Below, piece by piece: positions 24,868-35,525 of a stretch of 64,000 nucleotides of DNA (position 1 is its first letter; the number at the start of each line of letters is the position of its first letter). Origin of the DNA: Dinoroseobacter sp. (GTDB lineage Bacteria > Pseudomonadota > Alphaproteobacteria > Rhodobacterales > Rhodobacteraceae). Location of the stretch: NCBI GenBank assembly GCA_017643385.1, contig JAEPNN010000002.1, positions 62,001 through 126,000 on the forward strand. Direction: 5' to 3'. The notes under the pieces were generated by a model that saw only the letters and a list, made by a program, of their open reading frames with translations, did not search any database and was not told the origin of the DNA. The position numbers and the translations under genes are program-made.

Positions 24868-25538
24868 GGGCGGCTGCATTCGCAATTTTGTTAGGGGCCA
24901 CCCCTGCGGCGGCCTCTGAATGCCGTTTGGCGCTGCTTCTGGGGCTTGATGTGTCGACCTCTGTCGATGCTGAGGAATATGCGCTGCAAAGAGACGGCCT
25001 GGTGGCCGCACTTGGCGCACCCGAAGTACAGCGAGCCTTGTTTTCACCTGCCGGACATGTGGCGATTTCGGTGTTTGAGTGGAGTGGGATCGATGAGCAA
25101 TCTTTGATTTTACCCTGGACGCGGGTCCGCGACCCGGCCGCGCTGGAGACCGTAAGGCGCAAGATTGGCAGCAGCATACGAAGCTACGACGACCGAACCG
25201 CACTGGGTGAAGCGCTTGCCTTTGCGGAAGGGGTGTTTGCGCGCGCACCTGCTGATTGTGGCGCCTTAACACTCGATATTTCTGGAGATGGTCGGTCCAA
25301 CACCGGACGTCCCCCCGCCCAGATTTATGCCGAACTTCCGGCCTATGACAGGATCTTGGTCAACGGTCTTGCAGTGGGCGGTGAACTTGAAGGCGTGGAT
25401 CTTTACTACCGCGATGAACTTCTGCACGGATCTGGCGCATTTCTGGAGATCGCCAATAACTACAAAGACTTCGAACGTGTGATGCGGCAAAAGCTCGAAC
25501 GCGAAATGGGGGTCTTTGTGTTGGGCGCACTGCAATGA
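24861..25538 (+). CDS. exported DUF1194 (VWA-like) protein, first copy
   Basis: A 225-residue protein with a signal peptide (AAAFAILLGATPAAA) and an integrin-like VWA fold of the DUF1194 type: LLLGLDVSTSVDAEEYALQ supplies a DxSxS metal site. The only reasonable start is a TTG at 24861 that overlaps the gloA stop by 7 bases. It overlaps the second copy by 4 bases. Binding partners are unknown. Confidence 0.85.
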   Translation: MVRAAAFAILLGATPAAASECRLALLLGLDVSTSVDAEEYALQRDGLVAALGAPEVQRALFSPAGHVAISVFEWSGIDEQSLILPWTRVRDPAALETVRRKIGSSIRSYDDRTALGEALAFAEGVFARAPADCGALTLDISGDGRSNTGRPPAQIYAELPAYDRILVNGLAVGGELEGVDLYYRDELLHGSGAFLEIANNYKDFERVMRQKLEREMGVFVLGALQ

Positions 25539-26284
25539 TCCGTTTGCTGATCATCTTTGCCTTGGCGTTTGGGATCGGGGGGGCCGCACGGGCAAATTGT
25601 TGGTTGGCATTGGCGCTGGGTCTGGACGTATCCCAGTCCGTCGATGCGTTTGAATACCGCCTGCAGCTCGATGGTCTTGCGAACGCGCTTGAAGACGCCG
25701 AGGTACAATCTGCGATTTTTGCTTACGCTCCCGTCACGGTGCGTCTGATGGTCTATGAATGGGGGGACGCCACGCGCCAGCGGGTCTTAGTCCCCTGGAC
25801 TGACATCACCGCCGCAGAAACTCTTTCACATGTCACCCAAGGCTTGCGCAGGACCACGCGCATCAGTGACGAGGAACGCACAGGTCTTGGGGCCGCGGTT
25901 CTTTTTGGTGGGCGCGCCCTTCAACAACAATCCGATTGCTGGCAACTGACACTGGATGTGTCCGGGGACGGATGGAACAACAATGGGCCAAACCCCGAAG
26001 ATGTGCGGACCTATCCTGATCTGGCGGGTGTAACCGTCAATGCGCTGGTGGTGGGAGACGACAGCACATACGCGGGTGTCTCCGATCACAGGCAAGTCGA
26101 AATCAAAGAACTGCTCAGCTACTACTCAACCCGGGTTATTTCAGGCCCCTTGTCCTTTACCGAAGCTGCAATCAACTTTCAGGACTTCGAAGATGCCATG
26201 AAGCGTAAGTTGCTGCGGGAAATGGCCAGCATGGCGGTGGCAGACGCAGATCCACTTCAAACGCCTTGGCCCAAAACTCAGTAA
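25535..26284 (+). CDS. exported DUF1194 (VWA-like) protein, second copy
   Basis: A 249-residue paralogue of the preceding protein, with a signal peptide (IIFALAFGIGGAARA) and the same LGLDVSQSVDAFEY motif. Its start overlaps the preceding stop in an ATGA coupling. It has a longer C-terminus and its stop overlaps the convergent MarR gene by 7 bases. Tandem duplication followed by divergence is likely. Confidence 0.85.
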   Translation: MIRLLIIFALAFGIGGAARANCWLALALGLDVSQSVDAFEYRLQLDGLANALEDAEVQSAIFAYAPVTVRLMVYEWGDATRQRVLVPWTDITAAETLSHVTQGLRRTTRISDEERTGLGAAVLFGGRALQQQSDCWQLTLDVSGDGWNNNGPNPEDVRTYPDLAGVTVNALVVGDDSTYAGVSDHRQVEIKELLSYYSTRVISGPLSFTEAAINFQDFEDAMKRKLLREMASMAVADADPLQTPWPKTQ

Positions 26285-26775
26285 ATATACCTGATCTGAT
26301 CCGCCCAGAAGCGTTCGATACGGCGTAATCCGACATTGATGTCCTCAAGACCTTTTTGATCCAGCGCGCCTTTGCTCTGCATCCCTTCCGCATGGCGGGT
26401 GAAGAGATCTGCAACGATATCGCGTATGCGCCGACCTTCGGGGGTCAGCCGCACGCGAACAGAACGGCGGTCAATTTCGCAGCGTTGATGATGCATATAC
26501 CCCATCTCAACCAGTTTCTTGAGGTTGTATGAAACGTTCGAGCCTTGATAGTAGCCCCGGGATTTCAGCTCCCCGGCCGTCACTTCATTTTCGCCGATAT
26601 TGAACAGAAGCAAGGCCTGTACGGCATTCACTTCCAACACCCCAACCCGTTCAAATTCATCTTTGATCACATCCAGCAGCAAACGGTGCATCCGCTCCAC
26701 AAGCGCCAGGCTGTCAAGATAGCCTGTGCGAAAACTCATCTGGCGGGGATCACCCAACTGCGAATGAATGCTCAT
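26278..26775 (-). CDS. MarR-family regulator, LdtR-like
   Basis: A 165-residue winged-helix regulator (VTAGELKSRGYYQGSNVSYN recognition region, then LTPEGRRI wing). The overall sequence resembles LdtR, which in relatives controls L,D-transpeptidase and stress genes. The ATG at 26775 has GGAG upstream; two upstream starts are possible. Its regulon cannot be seen here. Confidence 0.85.
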   Translation of the reverse strand: MSIHSQLGDPRQMSFRTGYLDSLALVERMHRLLLDVIKDEFERVGVLEVNAVQALLLFNIGENEVTAGELKSRGYYQGSNVSYNLKKLVEMGYMHHQRCEIDRRSVRVRLTPEGRRIRDIVADLFTRHAEGMQSKGALDQKGLEDINVGLRRIERFWADQIRYIY

Positions 26776-26866
26776 ATTGGTCTCCGTCCTCGAGATACGC
26801 TGTTCTGGCATAAGCAATGACGGCAAAGTCCCAATAAGGCGTTAATCGTGACAATTTTTCCGCAAA

Positions 26867-27115
26867 TCAGCGCGGAACAAGACTGGCAATCAACGCGGCA
26901 AAACGCTCTGGCGGGGTGCCTTGACCGGACACCCATTGGTAGAGGTCCTGGTCGTTTTCCTCCAGCAGATCATCATAAAGATCGAGCGCCGCCTCATCCA
27001 TCTGCGCGAGATTAGCATCAGCGTAAGGCCCCAAAATCAAATCCATTTCCTTGGTACCACGACGCCAGGACCGGATTTTCATTCGCTTTAGTCGCGCTTC
27101 TGGTGTCTCGCTCAT
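26867..27115 (-). CDS. sdhE: succinate dehydrogenase assembly factor SdhE
   Basis: An 82-residue protein with the SdhE motif RRGTKEMD near residues 18-25 and an acidic C-terminal half. It helps attach FAD to the flavoprotein subunit of succinate dehydrogenase. It overlaps the upstream XRE gene by 4 bases. Confidence 0.9.
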   Translation of the reverse strand: MSETPEARLKRMKIRSWRRGTKEMDLILGPYADANLAQMDEAALDLYDDLLEENDQDLYQWVSGQGTPPERFAALIASLVPR

Positions 27116-27504
27116 AGCTCGGCCTGAAGTGACGCGCGCAGGCGCTTTTCCAAACGGCCAAGACGGGCAGCGCCTTGTTCCATTTCTGTCCGCATCTGGC
27201 GCATCTCAGTCAAAACCTCGGTCAGGTTGGTCGGGATTTCGGTGGGCTCGCTCGGCCCATCCAGCCCTTCGCCCTGCCCGGTCATCAGCCATCGCATCGA
27301 GACACTCAGAATGCCGGACACCATCGTCAGGCGGTTGGCACGGGGCTCAGACAAGTCTTCTTCCCAAGACCGAAGCGTCTTGACCTTGACGCCCAACCGC
27401 TTGGCAAGGTCGGTTTGTTTCAGGCCGGCGGCTTCGCGCGCACCGGCCAGTCGATCTCCAAACGTCGCGTTCTGTTCGCTGAACCAGTTATTTCCATCGT
27501 CCAT
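27112..27504 (-). CDS. XRE-family HTH regulator
   Basis: A 130-residue protein with an XRE domain at about residues 16-70 (LKQTDLAKRLGVKVKTLRSW) and a C-terminal coiled-coil (LTEVLTEMRQMRTEMEQG). It is cotranscribed with sdhE. The target genes are unknown. Confidence 0.85.
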   Translation of the reverse strand: MDDGNNWFSEQNATFGDRLAGAREAAGLKQTDLAKRLGVKVKTLRSWEEDLSEPRANRLTMVSGILSVSMRWLMTGQGEGLDGPSEPTEIPTNLTEVLTEMRQMRTEMEQGAARLGRLEKRLRASLQAEL

Positions 27505-27557
27505 CCTGTGTCCTCGCTTGGAATTCGTCTTGATCGGACTTCTAGCGCATCCTATGA

Positions 27558-28796
<1,239 letters not shown>

Positions 28797-28862
28797 AATA
28801 GCAGCTCTAATCACAACGATCTCGCATCGGAGCGCCCCAATAGCAGGCGTCAATAGCAAGCG

Positions 28863-29285
28863 TCATGAAATTGGGCGGCCGCCCAACGGTTCGTAAAATC
28901 TCAGCAGGTATCCGTCCGGATCAGCAACCACAAATTGGCGGTGACCCAATCTGGTGTCATCGCAGCGGTACCAGCGCTCTTCAGGCGGCAGGTAAAGGGA
29001 CCATTGTGCTGCATCAAGCGCAACAAGCATTGGCGCGATGGCGGGCACTTTGATCTGAACATTCACACCTTTGTCAAATGGATATGTTCGCGGCAAATGC
29101 CCATTGTCGAAACTGCGACCCTGACCAATTTGATCGATCATCAACTCAGCTTTGCCCAATGCCAGATACGCAAAACCATCCTCTGGTCTCTCATACACGC
29201 AGGCGAACCCCAGATGACGACAATAGAACCTTTTGGAAGCTGCGAAATCAGAGACCGCAAATTCCGGCACAAGCGCGTTTGACAT
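28863..29285 (-). CDS. VOC-family (bleomycin-resistance-like) protein
   Basis: A 140-residue protein with a VOC fold: LVPEFAVSDFAASKRFYCRH, then FAYLALGKAELMI and RQFVVADPDGYLLRF. The family includes drug-binding proteins and small metal-dependent enzymes. The start at 29285 is preferred over an upstream one without homology. The ligand is unknown. Confidence 0.85.
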   Translation of the reverse strand: MSNALVPEFAVSDFAASKRFYCRHLGFACVYERPEDGFAYLALGKAELMIDQIGQGRSFDNGHLPRTYPFDKGVNVQIKVPAIAPMLVALDAAQWSLYLPPEERWYRCDDTRLGHRQFVVADPDGYLLRFYEPLGGRPIS

Positions 29286-29455
29286 GGCCTGGCCTCTTCC
29301 CCGGCGATAAACCTTTGCGCCAATGAAGCTATTTCTTGAATTGCATACAACCTCATGTCTTGCGCCTAAAGCCAATCGTGACCGGTTTGCGCTAGGCAGC
29401 CAACGCCCCCTGAGCTAAAGTTTGCCCGAGGCTTATACTTCCTAGGATTTTCATC

Positions 29456-29869
29456 ATGTCAGTTGAATTACCCGAGCTCTTTTACCGCATCAAAGACAAC
29501 GGCGCGGCGGTGTTTCGCGTGGTACCAGAAACCCGACAGAAACGGATCGATCTGGAGCAGATTGCCACCGTGAACACGCGAAATAGTGAAGTGAAGGTTC
29601 AGAATAAAGCCGAGGTTACCGACGCCGAAATGACCGCAATGAAGGTCTGGATTAGAGAGCGGCAGAGTGTGTTGGCCATCCGCGAGATCGATACTATCCA
29701 CCGTACAATCGATGACATGAACAGGACCGCACATTGGGTCCAATCAAAAGCCTCGCCGGAACAGTTAGACGCGGTCACCGACAAATTGCTTATGGCCATA
29801 TACGATCTGCGCCAGGTGCTTGTACGCAAGAAAGCTGACAGCATGAGTGGGCGCTCCTCCTCTTCGTGA
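29456..29869 (+). CDS. hypothetical conserved cytoplasmic protein
   Basis: A 137-residue protein, MSVELPELFYRIKDNGAAVF at its start, with long helices from about residue 60 to 125 and a serine-rich end. There is no signal peptide or membrane segment. I do not recognise it, though the coding pattern is good. Confidence 0.7.
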   Translation: MSVELPELFYRIKDNGAAVFRVVPETRQKRIDLEQIATVNTRNSEVKVQNKAEVTDAEMTAMKVWIRERQSVLAIREIDTIHRTIDDMNRTAHWVQSKASPEQLDAVTDKLLMAIYDLRQVLVRKKADSMSGRSSSS

Positions 29870-29886
29870 TCGGCAGACACCCGTCC

Positions 29887-31254
29887 TTAGGTCTCGATCA
29901 GACGATGCGTCCAATGACGCTGACCCCAGAAGCGCCAGCTTAGAAGGACTGCGGCAACCGCCAGCCCCACCACCAGACCGAACCAAATGCCAACGGCCCC
30001 CCAGCCGACGATAAACCCAAAAATATACCCTGAAGGGGCACCAACCGCCCAATAACTGAACCCTGCAATGATCATGGGCACACGCGTGTCCTGGACGCCG
30101 CGCAAAAGCCCCAGCACCAGCACTTGCAACCCGTCTGCAAGCTGAAACAGCGCAGCCATGGTAAGAAGCGCAACACCCATTGAAATGACCGCCGCCCGCT
30201 GTGCCCCGTCGGGATCGGTAAAGACACCAATAAGAAACTCCGGCATTCCCAGAAACAGCATCATGGTCAGAAAGATTGTTCCCAGTGACAATCCAGTGAT
30301 CGCAATAGATCCACGCATCAGGTTGATCTGGTCTTTCCTGCCCAACGCGCGCCCTGCGCGCACAGTGGCGGCCTGTCCCAGACCCAGATGCACCATGAAG
30401 GTGATCGATGCGATTTGCAGGGCAATGCCATGCGCGGCAAGCGGGATTGTTCCGATCCATCCCATCATGATCGCGGCAGCAGTGAAAAGCCCGCTTTCAG
30501 CCAAATGCGTGAAACCGATCGGCCAGCCGAGGCGAAAAACCTTCCCGAAAGCTTCCCAATCAGGACGCCAGAATCGGGCAAACAACTCATGCTCGGGCAA
30601 AACGCGCAGCGCGTACACCGCCAGCGAGCTCGTCATCACCAGATACAAACCAACCGACGCCCAGGCAGCGCCCTTAATGCCAAGCTCCGGAAAGCCCCAA
30701 TTGCCGAAGATCAAAAGCCAGTTCAGCCCGGCATTGCCAACCGCACCGGCAACCGTAACCCAGAGCACGACCTGAGCGCGCTCTAGGGCGGCTAAATAGC
30801 TTTTCAGAACCCAAACAAGAAGCGCAGGCACCATGCCAAGCCCTGCAATACGCAAGTAATCCTTGGCGAGCCCCGCAATCTCTGGCTTCTGGCCCAGCGC
30901 CAGCAGCAATGGCTCAGAAAACCAGAAGACCGGATAAATGAGCGTCCCGAACAAAATGGCAAGCCACAGCCCCATGCGTGTTACCCGCCGGACTTGGACC
31001 TCATCACCAGCACTGGCAGCAGAGGCGACCATGGGCATCACCGCAAACGCAAACCCTGACCCCAGAACAGATGCGGTGAACCATGTGCTGGCCCCTAGAA
31101 CACCTGCTGCGAGCGCTTCGACCCCGTACCATCCCAGCATAAGCGTATCGGCCACGTTCACCATGGATTGGGCAAGATGGCTTCCGGCGAGGGGCAAGGC
31201 GAGAAAAAGCGCGGATTTTACATGGGCGCGATAGCGAAGGGGTTGGATGGTCAT
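29887..31254 (-). CDS. MATE-family multidrug efflux transporter
   Basis: A 455-residue protein of about 12 helices in two similar halves, with LALPLAGSHLAQSMVNVADT at the N-terminus as in NorM-type MATE pumps. It should export drugs or metabolites with Na+ or H+. It is convergent with the hypothetical gene ending at 29869 (17 bases apart). Confidence 0.92.
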   Translation of the reverse strand: MTIQPLRYRAHVKSALFLALPLAGSHLAQSMVNVADTLMLGWYGVEALAAGVLGASTWFTASVLGSGFAFAVMPMVASAASAGDEVQVRRVTRMGLWLAILFGTLIYPVFWFSEPLLLALGQKPEIAGLAKDYLRIAGLGMVPALLVWVLKSYLAALERAQVVLWVTVAGAVGNAGLNWLLIFGNWGFPELGIKGAAWASVGLYLVMTSSLAVYALRVLPEHELFARFWRPDWEAFGKVFRLGWPIGFTHLAESGLFTAAAIMMGWIGTIPLAAHGIALQIASITFMVHLGLGQAATVRAGRALGRKDQINLMRGSIAITGLSLGTIFLTMMLFLGMPEFLIGVFTDPDGAQRAAVISMGVALLTMAALFQLADGLQVLVLGLLRGVQDTRVPMIIAGFSYWAVGAPSGYIFGFIVGWGAVGIWFGLVVGLAVAAVLLSWRFWGQRHWTHRLIET

Positions 31255-31305
31255 CCCGCGGCTTTAGGCGCAGCGCGCTGTAGGATCAATCTCGTTTGCG
31301 ACCTT

Positions 31306-32238
31306 TCACAGAAGCCGCAGAAGCAAGCCAACAGACAGGACGGTGACACCAAGCCCGGCAAGGATCTCGATCACGCTTGCAAGCCGGGCAGCCCCCTGCC
31401 CATCACCGATGGCTCGCGCGAGGCTTTCGCGAAACAGGACCGCGCCTCCAGCCACCGCCAATGTCACAGAGGCCGTTCCGAGTGCCATAGTAAACGCCCC
31501 GGCAATAGCGGCCATTTGCAGATCCATCCCCCAGCCAAGGATCAGCAGAAAGAGCGCACCGGTGCACGGCCTGATCCCGATCGCCAAAATCAATGCAAGC
31601 GTTGCGCGCAACCCCGCCGCCTGCGCAACCTCTCCTGGATCAGGGGCATGAACATGCCCGCAGGTTTCGCAAACACCCCCGTCTGAGATAGGCGCATGCC
31701 CGTCGTAATCATGTGCCTGAAAATGCGCGCGTTGGGATGCACCAAGCAGCCTGTGCATCCCGCGAATAGCCAGCCATACGCCGACCAGCGCAATCGCAGC
31801 AAGGCTTGCAGGAGCGAGCCAATAATCCCCCGCATCTGTCATCTGGGCGCGCGTCAGGCCCAGAAGCCAAACTCCTGTTGCCACCAAAACAATCGCACTG
31901 ACCGCCTGCATCAGAGATCCCGCCAGAGCAACAATGGACAAGCGCCCCAACGGCACCTTTTCGGCAACACCGTAGCCGCCGACCAGCATCTTGCCATGCC
32001 CCGGTCCGACCGCATGAAAAAATCCATAAGCAAAACAGACAGACATCAATGTGGTCAGCGCGGCCGGATCACCTGCGCGCAGGGCGCGAAGGCTTCTGGC
32101 CATACCATTCTGGACGTCGCGTTGTGCAGCAGCAGCCCAACGGGCAAGTTCGTCCATGCCGCCTGTCCAAAGCCAAATCCCGAAGGCAAGCACAAGGGCG
32201 ACAGCGCCGAACGCAACCGGGCGGGTTATGGTGCGCAT
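31306..32238 (-). CDS. NicO/RcnA-like nickel-cobalt transporter
   Basis: A 310-residue membrane protein with the family motif HAVGPGHGKMLVGGY near residues 75-89 and a histidine-rich loop with GHVHAPD. About seven helices are visible. It moves nickel or cobalt, perhaps for uptake given the DUF1007 partner. Its start overlaps the DUF1007 stop by 13 bases, so the two are coupled. Confidence 0.88.
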   Translation of the reverse strand: MRTITRPVAFGAVALVLAFGIWLWTGGMDELARWAAAAQRDVQNGMARSLRALRAGDPAALTTLMSVCFAYGFFHAVGPGHGKMLVGGYGVAEKVPLGRLSIVALAGSLMQAVSAIVLVATGVWLLGLTRAQMTDAGDYWLAPASLAAIALVGVWLAIRGMHRLLGASQRAHFQAHDYDGHAPISDGGVCETCGHVHAPDPGEVAQAAGLRATLALILAIGIRPCTGALFLLILGWGMDLQMAAIAGAFTMALGTASVTLAVAGGAVLFRESLARAIGDGQGAARLASVIEILAGLGVTVLSVGLLLRLL

Positions 32239-32882
32239 ATCAGCCGTACCTCATCGGCAAAGATCGCGCCAACCGCCGGGAAATTCATCTCGACATCCAT
32301 CCCCGCAGCTTCCGCCTCGTCCAAGCGGTCTTCCAAATAGGCGTAGGCAATTTCCGGATCGAAGCGTTTTGCCTCTGCAAAGCAATCTGGGGCACCCTCG
32401 ACCAGATGGATCTCGGTCGCGGAATAGGCTGTGTAGAATGTCGGGTCATAAATACGGAACACCAATTCGGTATCACGCGGATCAACCCGCTCAGCCAAGG
32501 CCCGGACATGGGTCGTGATGATCTTACCTTCCTCGAAGGTCGCGCTCCATTCTACGGGGCGAGACAAATCAAGCGCTTGCTCGTTCGAAAAGCCCCTGAC
32601 ATCTCCTGCAAATCCTTCATCCCAATTCATATCGAAGCCTGACAGCTTCTCGACTTCGTCCGAGGTGAGTTGCCCGTCAAAATCCTGATCCAACCCAAGA
32701 TCTTCAGTAATGAGCAGCGAATAAAGCTCATCATAAATCCATATGATACGAACGCCTGCGAGCTGTTCGTCACTGTCGAACAAAAACTGGATCGACGTGT
32801 CCACAAAGATATGCGGATGTGCGCCGGATTGAGCCGGGAACAAGGCCAGCAGGGCGGCCAAGGGAAATGCAAACATACGCAT
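32226..32882 (-). CDS. exported DUF1007 family protein
   Basis: A 218-residue protein with a signal peptide (MRMFAFPLAALLALFPAQSG) followed by AHPHIFVDTSIQFLF, the DUF1007 mark with a metal-binding HPH. It commonly precedes NicO-type transporters and probably delivers metal from the periplasm. Confidence 0.88.
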   Translation of the reverse strand: MRMFAFPLAALLALFPAQSGAHPHIFVDTSIQFLFDSDEQLAGVRIIWIYDELYSLLITEDLGLDQDFDGQLTSDEVEKLSGFDMNWDEGFAGDVRGFSNEQALDLSRPVEWSATFEEGKIITTHVRALAERVDPRDTELVFRIYDPTFYTAYSATEIHLVEGAPDCFAEAKRFDPEIAYAYLEDRLDEAEAAGMDVEMNFPAVGAIFADEVRLICAP

Positions 32883-33399
32883 GCGCCGAAAGTAGGGGCC
32901 GCACCCCCGGGGCGCAAGCCGCGCAGGGAGCCTTGGTTGCGCGAACTACTGCCGCTTTGCAGACTGTTCTGACTTCAAAGAGCAGAAAAGTTTCGCCTAT
33001 TGCGCCGGGCAATGCGCGAGCCTGCGTGACGTCCGCACGTGTTCCGGGCAAAGTCCGATCTTTGCCATCACAGTTTCGGTATACTCCAGCACCGCACAGG
33101 ACGCCGCATTTCGCCTGCATTCAAGGATACGCATGACCCAAAGGGCAGTCGCCGCCAAGCGCCTGAAAAGCGACACTGTTGAGCGATGGCCACCCTTCCA
33201 GTCGAAAAATCGTCAGAACCTTAATTTCCGCGCTATCCTGCGCGGAGAATACTGTCCTTGCGATCGGTCAATTTCTGAAGAAAATGCAGCAGCTTGTGTC
33301 CGTGAGCGGTACAGGCAACTGTGGACAACTGCGCACCCCCCCTTCCCGCCGAGCGCGCACCCTGCTTTAATGCCTCTAACCAAACAAAACAGAGCAGAC
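32883..33399. other. non-coding divergent intergenic region
   Basis: These 517 bases between DUF1007 and parE hold no gene I can support. The open frame continuing upstream of parE is low in recognisable sequence and is not conserved with ParE. Promoters for both directions must lie here; none is clear by eye. Confidence 0.4.
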
Positions 33400-35361
33400 A
33401 TGGGTAACGATCTTCTATCTGGCGCCGCCACCCAAGAGACCTATGACGCCTCCTCCATCGAGGTGCTTGAGGGGCTGGAGCCTGTACGCAAACGCCCCGG
33501 TATGTATATCGGCGGCACGGATGAGCGTGCCTTGCACCATCTGGTGGCCGAGGTTCTAGACAACTCGATGGACGAGGCTGTCGCGGGCCATGCCAGCCGG
33601 ATCGAGATCGAGCTGCATGAAAATGGCGCCTGTACCATCCGGGACAATGGCCGCGGCATACCAGTTGATCCCCACCCCAAGTTTCCCGACAAAAGCGCGC
33701 TTGAGGTGATCCTGTGCACGCTTCATGCGGGGGGCAAATTCGAAGGCAAAGCCTATCAAACCTCCGGCGGCCTGCACGGCGTGGGGATTTCTGTGGTCAA
33801 CGCGCTGTCGGACACCCTCAGGGTTGAAGTGGCGCGCAATCGTGAGCTGTTCGCGCAAGAGTTCTCGCGCGGGCTGCCCTTGGGCGGCGTCGAAAAGGTC
33901 GGTCCCGCCCCGAACCGGCGCGGCACGACCGTCACTTTCCATCCAGACGCCGATATTTTCGGTAAACTGTCTCTGAAGCCCGCCCGCCTGATGAAGTTGG
34001 CACGCTCAAAGGCCTACCTGTTTTCGGGCGTCGAAATCCGCTGGAAATCCGCTATTGACGATGGCCAGACCCCGACCGAAGCGATCTTTCACTTTCCAGG
34101 CGGCCTGTCTGACTATCTCAACGAAACACTTGAAGGGGCCGCGACCTATGCCGACCAGCCCTTTGCCGGGAAGGTGGAGTTTGGCGAGAAGTTCAACGCG
34201 CCGGGCTCTGTCGAATGGGCGATAAACTGGACACCCTCGCGGGACGGCATGATCCAGTCTTACTGCAACACAATCCCGACCCCCGAAGGCGGCACCCATG
34301 AACAGGGCTTCTGGGCAGCAATCCTGAAGGGCCTGCGCGCCTATGGGGAGCTTGTGAACAATCGCAAAGCCGCACAAATATCGCGGGACGACCTGATGGG
34401 CGGCGGCACGGCTCTGGTGAGTTGCTTTATTCGCGAGCCAGAGTTCGTCGGCCAGACCAAGGACCGACTGGCCACGACCGAGGCCGCGCGCATGGTCGAA
34501 GGCTCGGTGCGCGATCACTTCGACAATTGGCTTGCGGCGGACACGAAATCTGCTGGCGCGATCCTCGACTACATGGTTTTGCGCGCCGAAGAGCGCCTGC
34601 GCCGCCGGCAGGAAAAGGAAACCGCACGCAAATCAGCCACCAAACGGCTGCGCCTGCCCGGCAAACTGGTGGATTGTTCGGCCACGAACCGGGCCGGAAC
34701 CGAGTTGTTCATCGTGGAGGGTGACAGCGCAGGCGGGTCGGCAAAGATGGCACGCGACCGCAAGACACAGGCCCTTTTGCCCCTGCGCGGAAAGATCCTG
34801 AACGTATTGGGTGCAGCCTCCTCCAAGCTGGGGTCAAATCAGGAGATCAACGATCTGACGCAAGCTTTGGGCGTGGGGCTGGGATCACGGTTCAATGTCG
34901 AGGATCTGCGCTACGACAAGATCATCATCATGACCGATGCAGATGTGGACGGGGCCCATATTGCAGCCCTTTTAATGACGTTTTTCTTCACCCAGATGCG
35001 GCCCATGATTGATCAAGGGCATCTCTATCTGGCCTGCCCCCCGCTCTTCCGGCTGACCCAAGGGGCCAAGCGCGTCTACTGTCTGGACGAGACCGAGCGC
35101 GACACCTGGCTCGACAAAGGTCTGGGCGGGAAAGGGAAAATTGACGTCTCTCGCTTCAAGGGTCTGGGCGAGATGGATGCAAAAGATCTCAAAGACACCA
35201 CCATGAACCCTGCAACGCGCAAGCTGATCCGGGTGTCCATCGATGAGGACGAGCCGGGAGAGACCGGAGATCTGGTAGAACGGCTGATGGGCAAAAAACC
35301 CGAGAAACGGTTCGAATATATTCAGGCCAATGCGCGGTTTGTCGAGGAGTTGGATGTTTAG
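33400..35361 (+). CDS. parE: DNA topoisomerase IV subunit B
   Basis: A 653-residue GHKL ATPase of the ParE/GyrB type. The ATP site shows ELVxNSxDEA as VLDNSMDEA, DNGRGIPV and GGLHGVG, followed by the TOPRIM motif EGDSAGG and the DxD site TDADVDG. It works with ParC to decatenate daughter chromosomes. Length fits ParE, not GyrB (about 800). The ATG at 33400 begins MGNDLLSG. Confidence 0.95.
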   Translation: MGNDLLSGAATQETYDASSIEVLEGLEPVRKRPGMYIGGTDERALHHLVAEVLDNSMDEAVAGHASRIEIELHENGACTIRDNGRGIPVDPHPKFPDKSALEVILCTLHAGGKFEGKAYQTSGGLHGVGISVVNALSDTLRVEVARNRELFAQEFSRGLPLGGVEKVGPAPNRRGTTVTFHPDADIFGKLSLKPARLMKLARSKAYLFSGVEIRWKSAIDDGQTPTEAIFHFPGGLSDYLNETLEGAATYADQPFAGKVEFGEKFNAPGSVEWAINWTPSRDGMIQSYCNTIPTPEGGTHEQGFWAAILKGLRAYGELVNNRKAAQISRDDLMGGGTALVSCFIREPEFVGQTKDRLATTEAARMVEGSVRDHFDNWLAADTKSAGAILDYMVLRAEERLRRRQEKETARKSATKRLRLPGKLVDCSATNRAGTELFIVEGDSAGGSAKMARDRKTQALLPLRGKILNVLGAASSKLGSNQEINDLTQALGVGLGSRFNVEDLRYDKIIIMTDADVDGAHIAALLMTFFFTQMRPMIDQGHLYLACPPLFRLTQGAKRVYCLDETERDTWLDKGLGGKGKIDVSRFKGLGEMDAKDLKDTTMNPATRKLIRVSIDEDEPGETGDLVERLMGKKPEKRFEYIQANARFVEELDV

Positions 35362-35525
35362 GCCTTGGTCAAGTCCATCGCCGAATTTGCTTTAGTCGTC
35401 CGCTCCCGCACCCCCAGCTAATACACCACCAGATCCGCCACACTGCGCATGGTCAGCAAAGTCTGACCCCTTTCGGCTTGGATCACCGCATTGCCGCGAT
35501 TAGAGCGAAACTGCCTTGATCCGGA
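35362..35525. other. short intergenic gap with no feature seen
   Basis: Between the convergent parE and sugar-kinase ends I see no gene and no strong terminator hairpin. Confidence 0.3.

Noticed and set aside
33133-33399. A longer parE start at 33133
   Set aside because: The extra 89 residues are unlike ParE, and the ATG at 33400 gives the family length.
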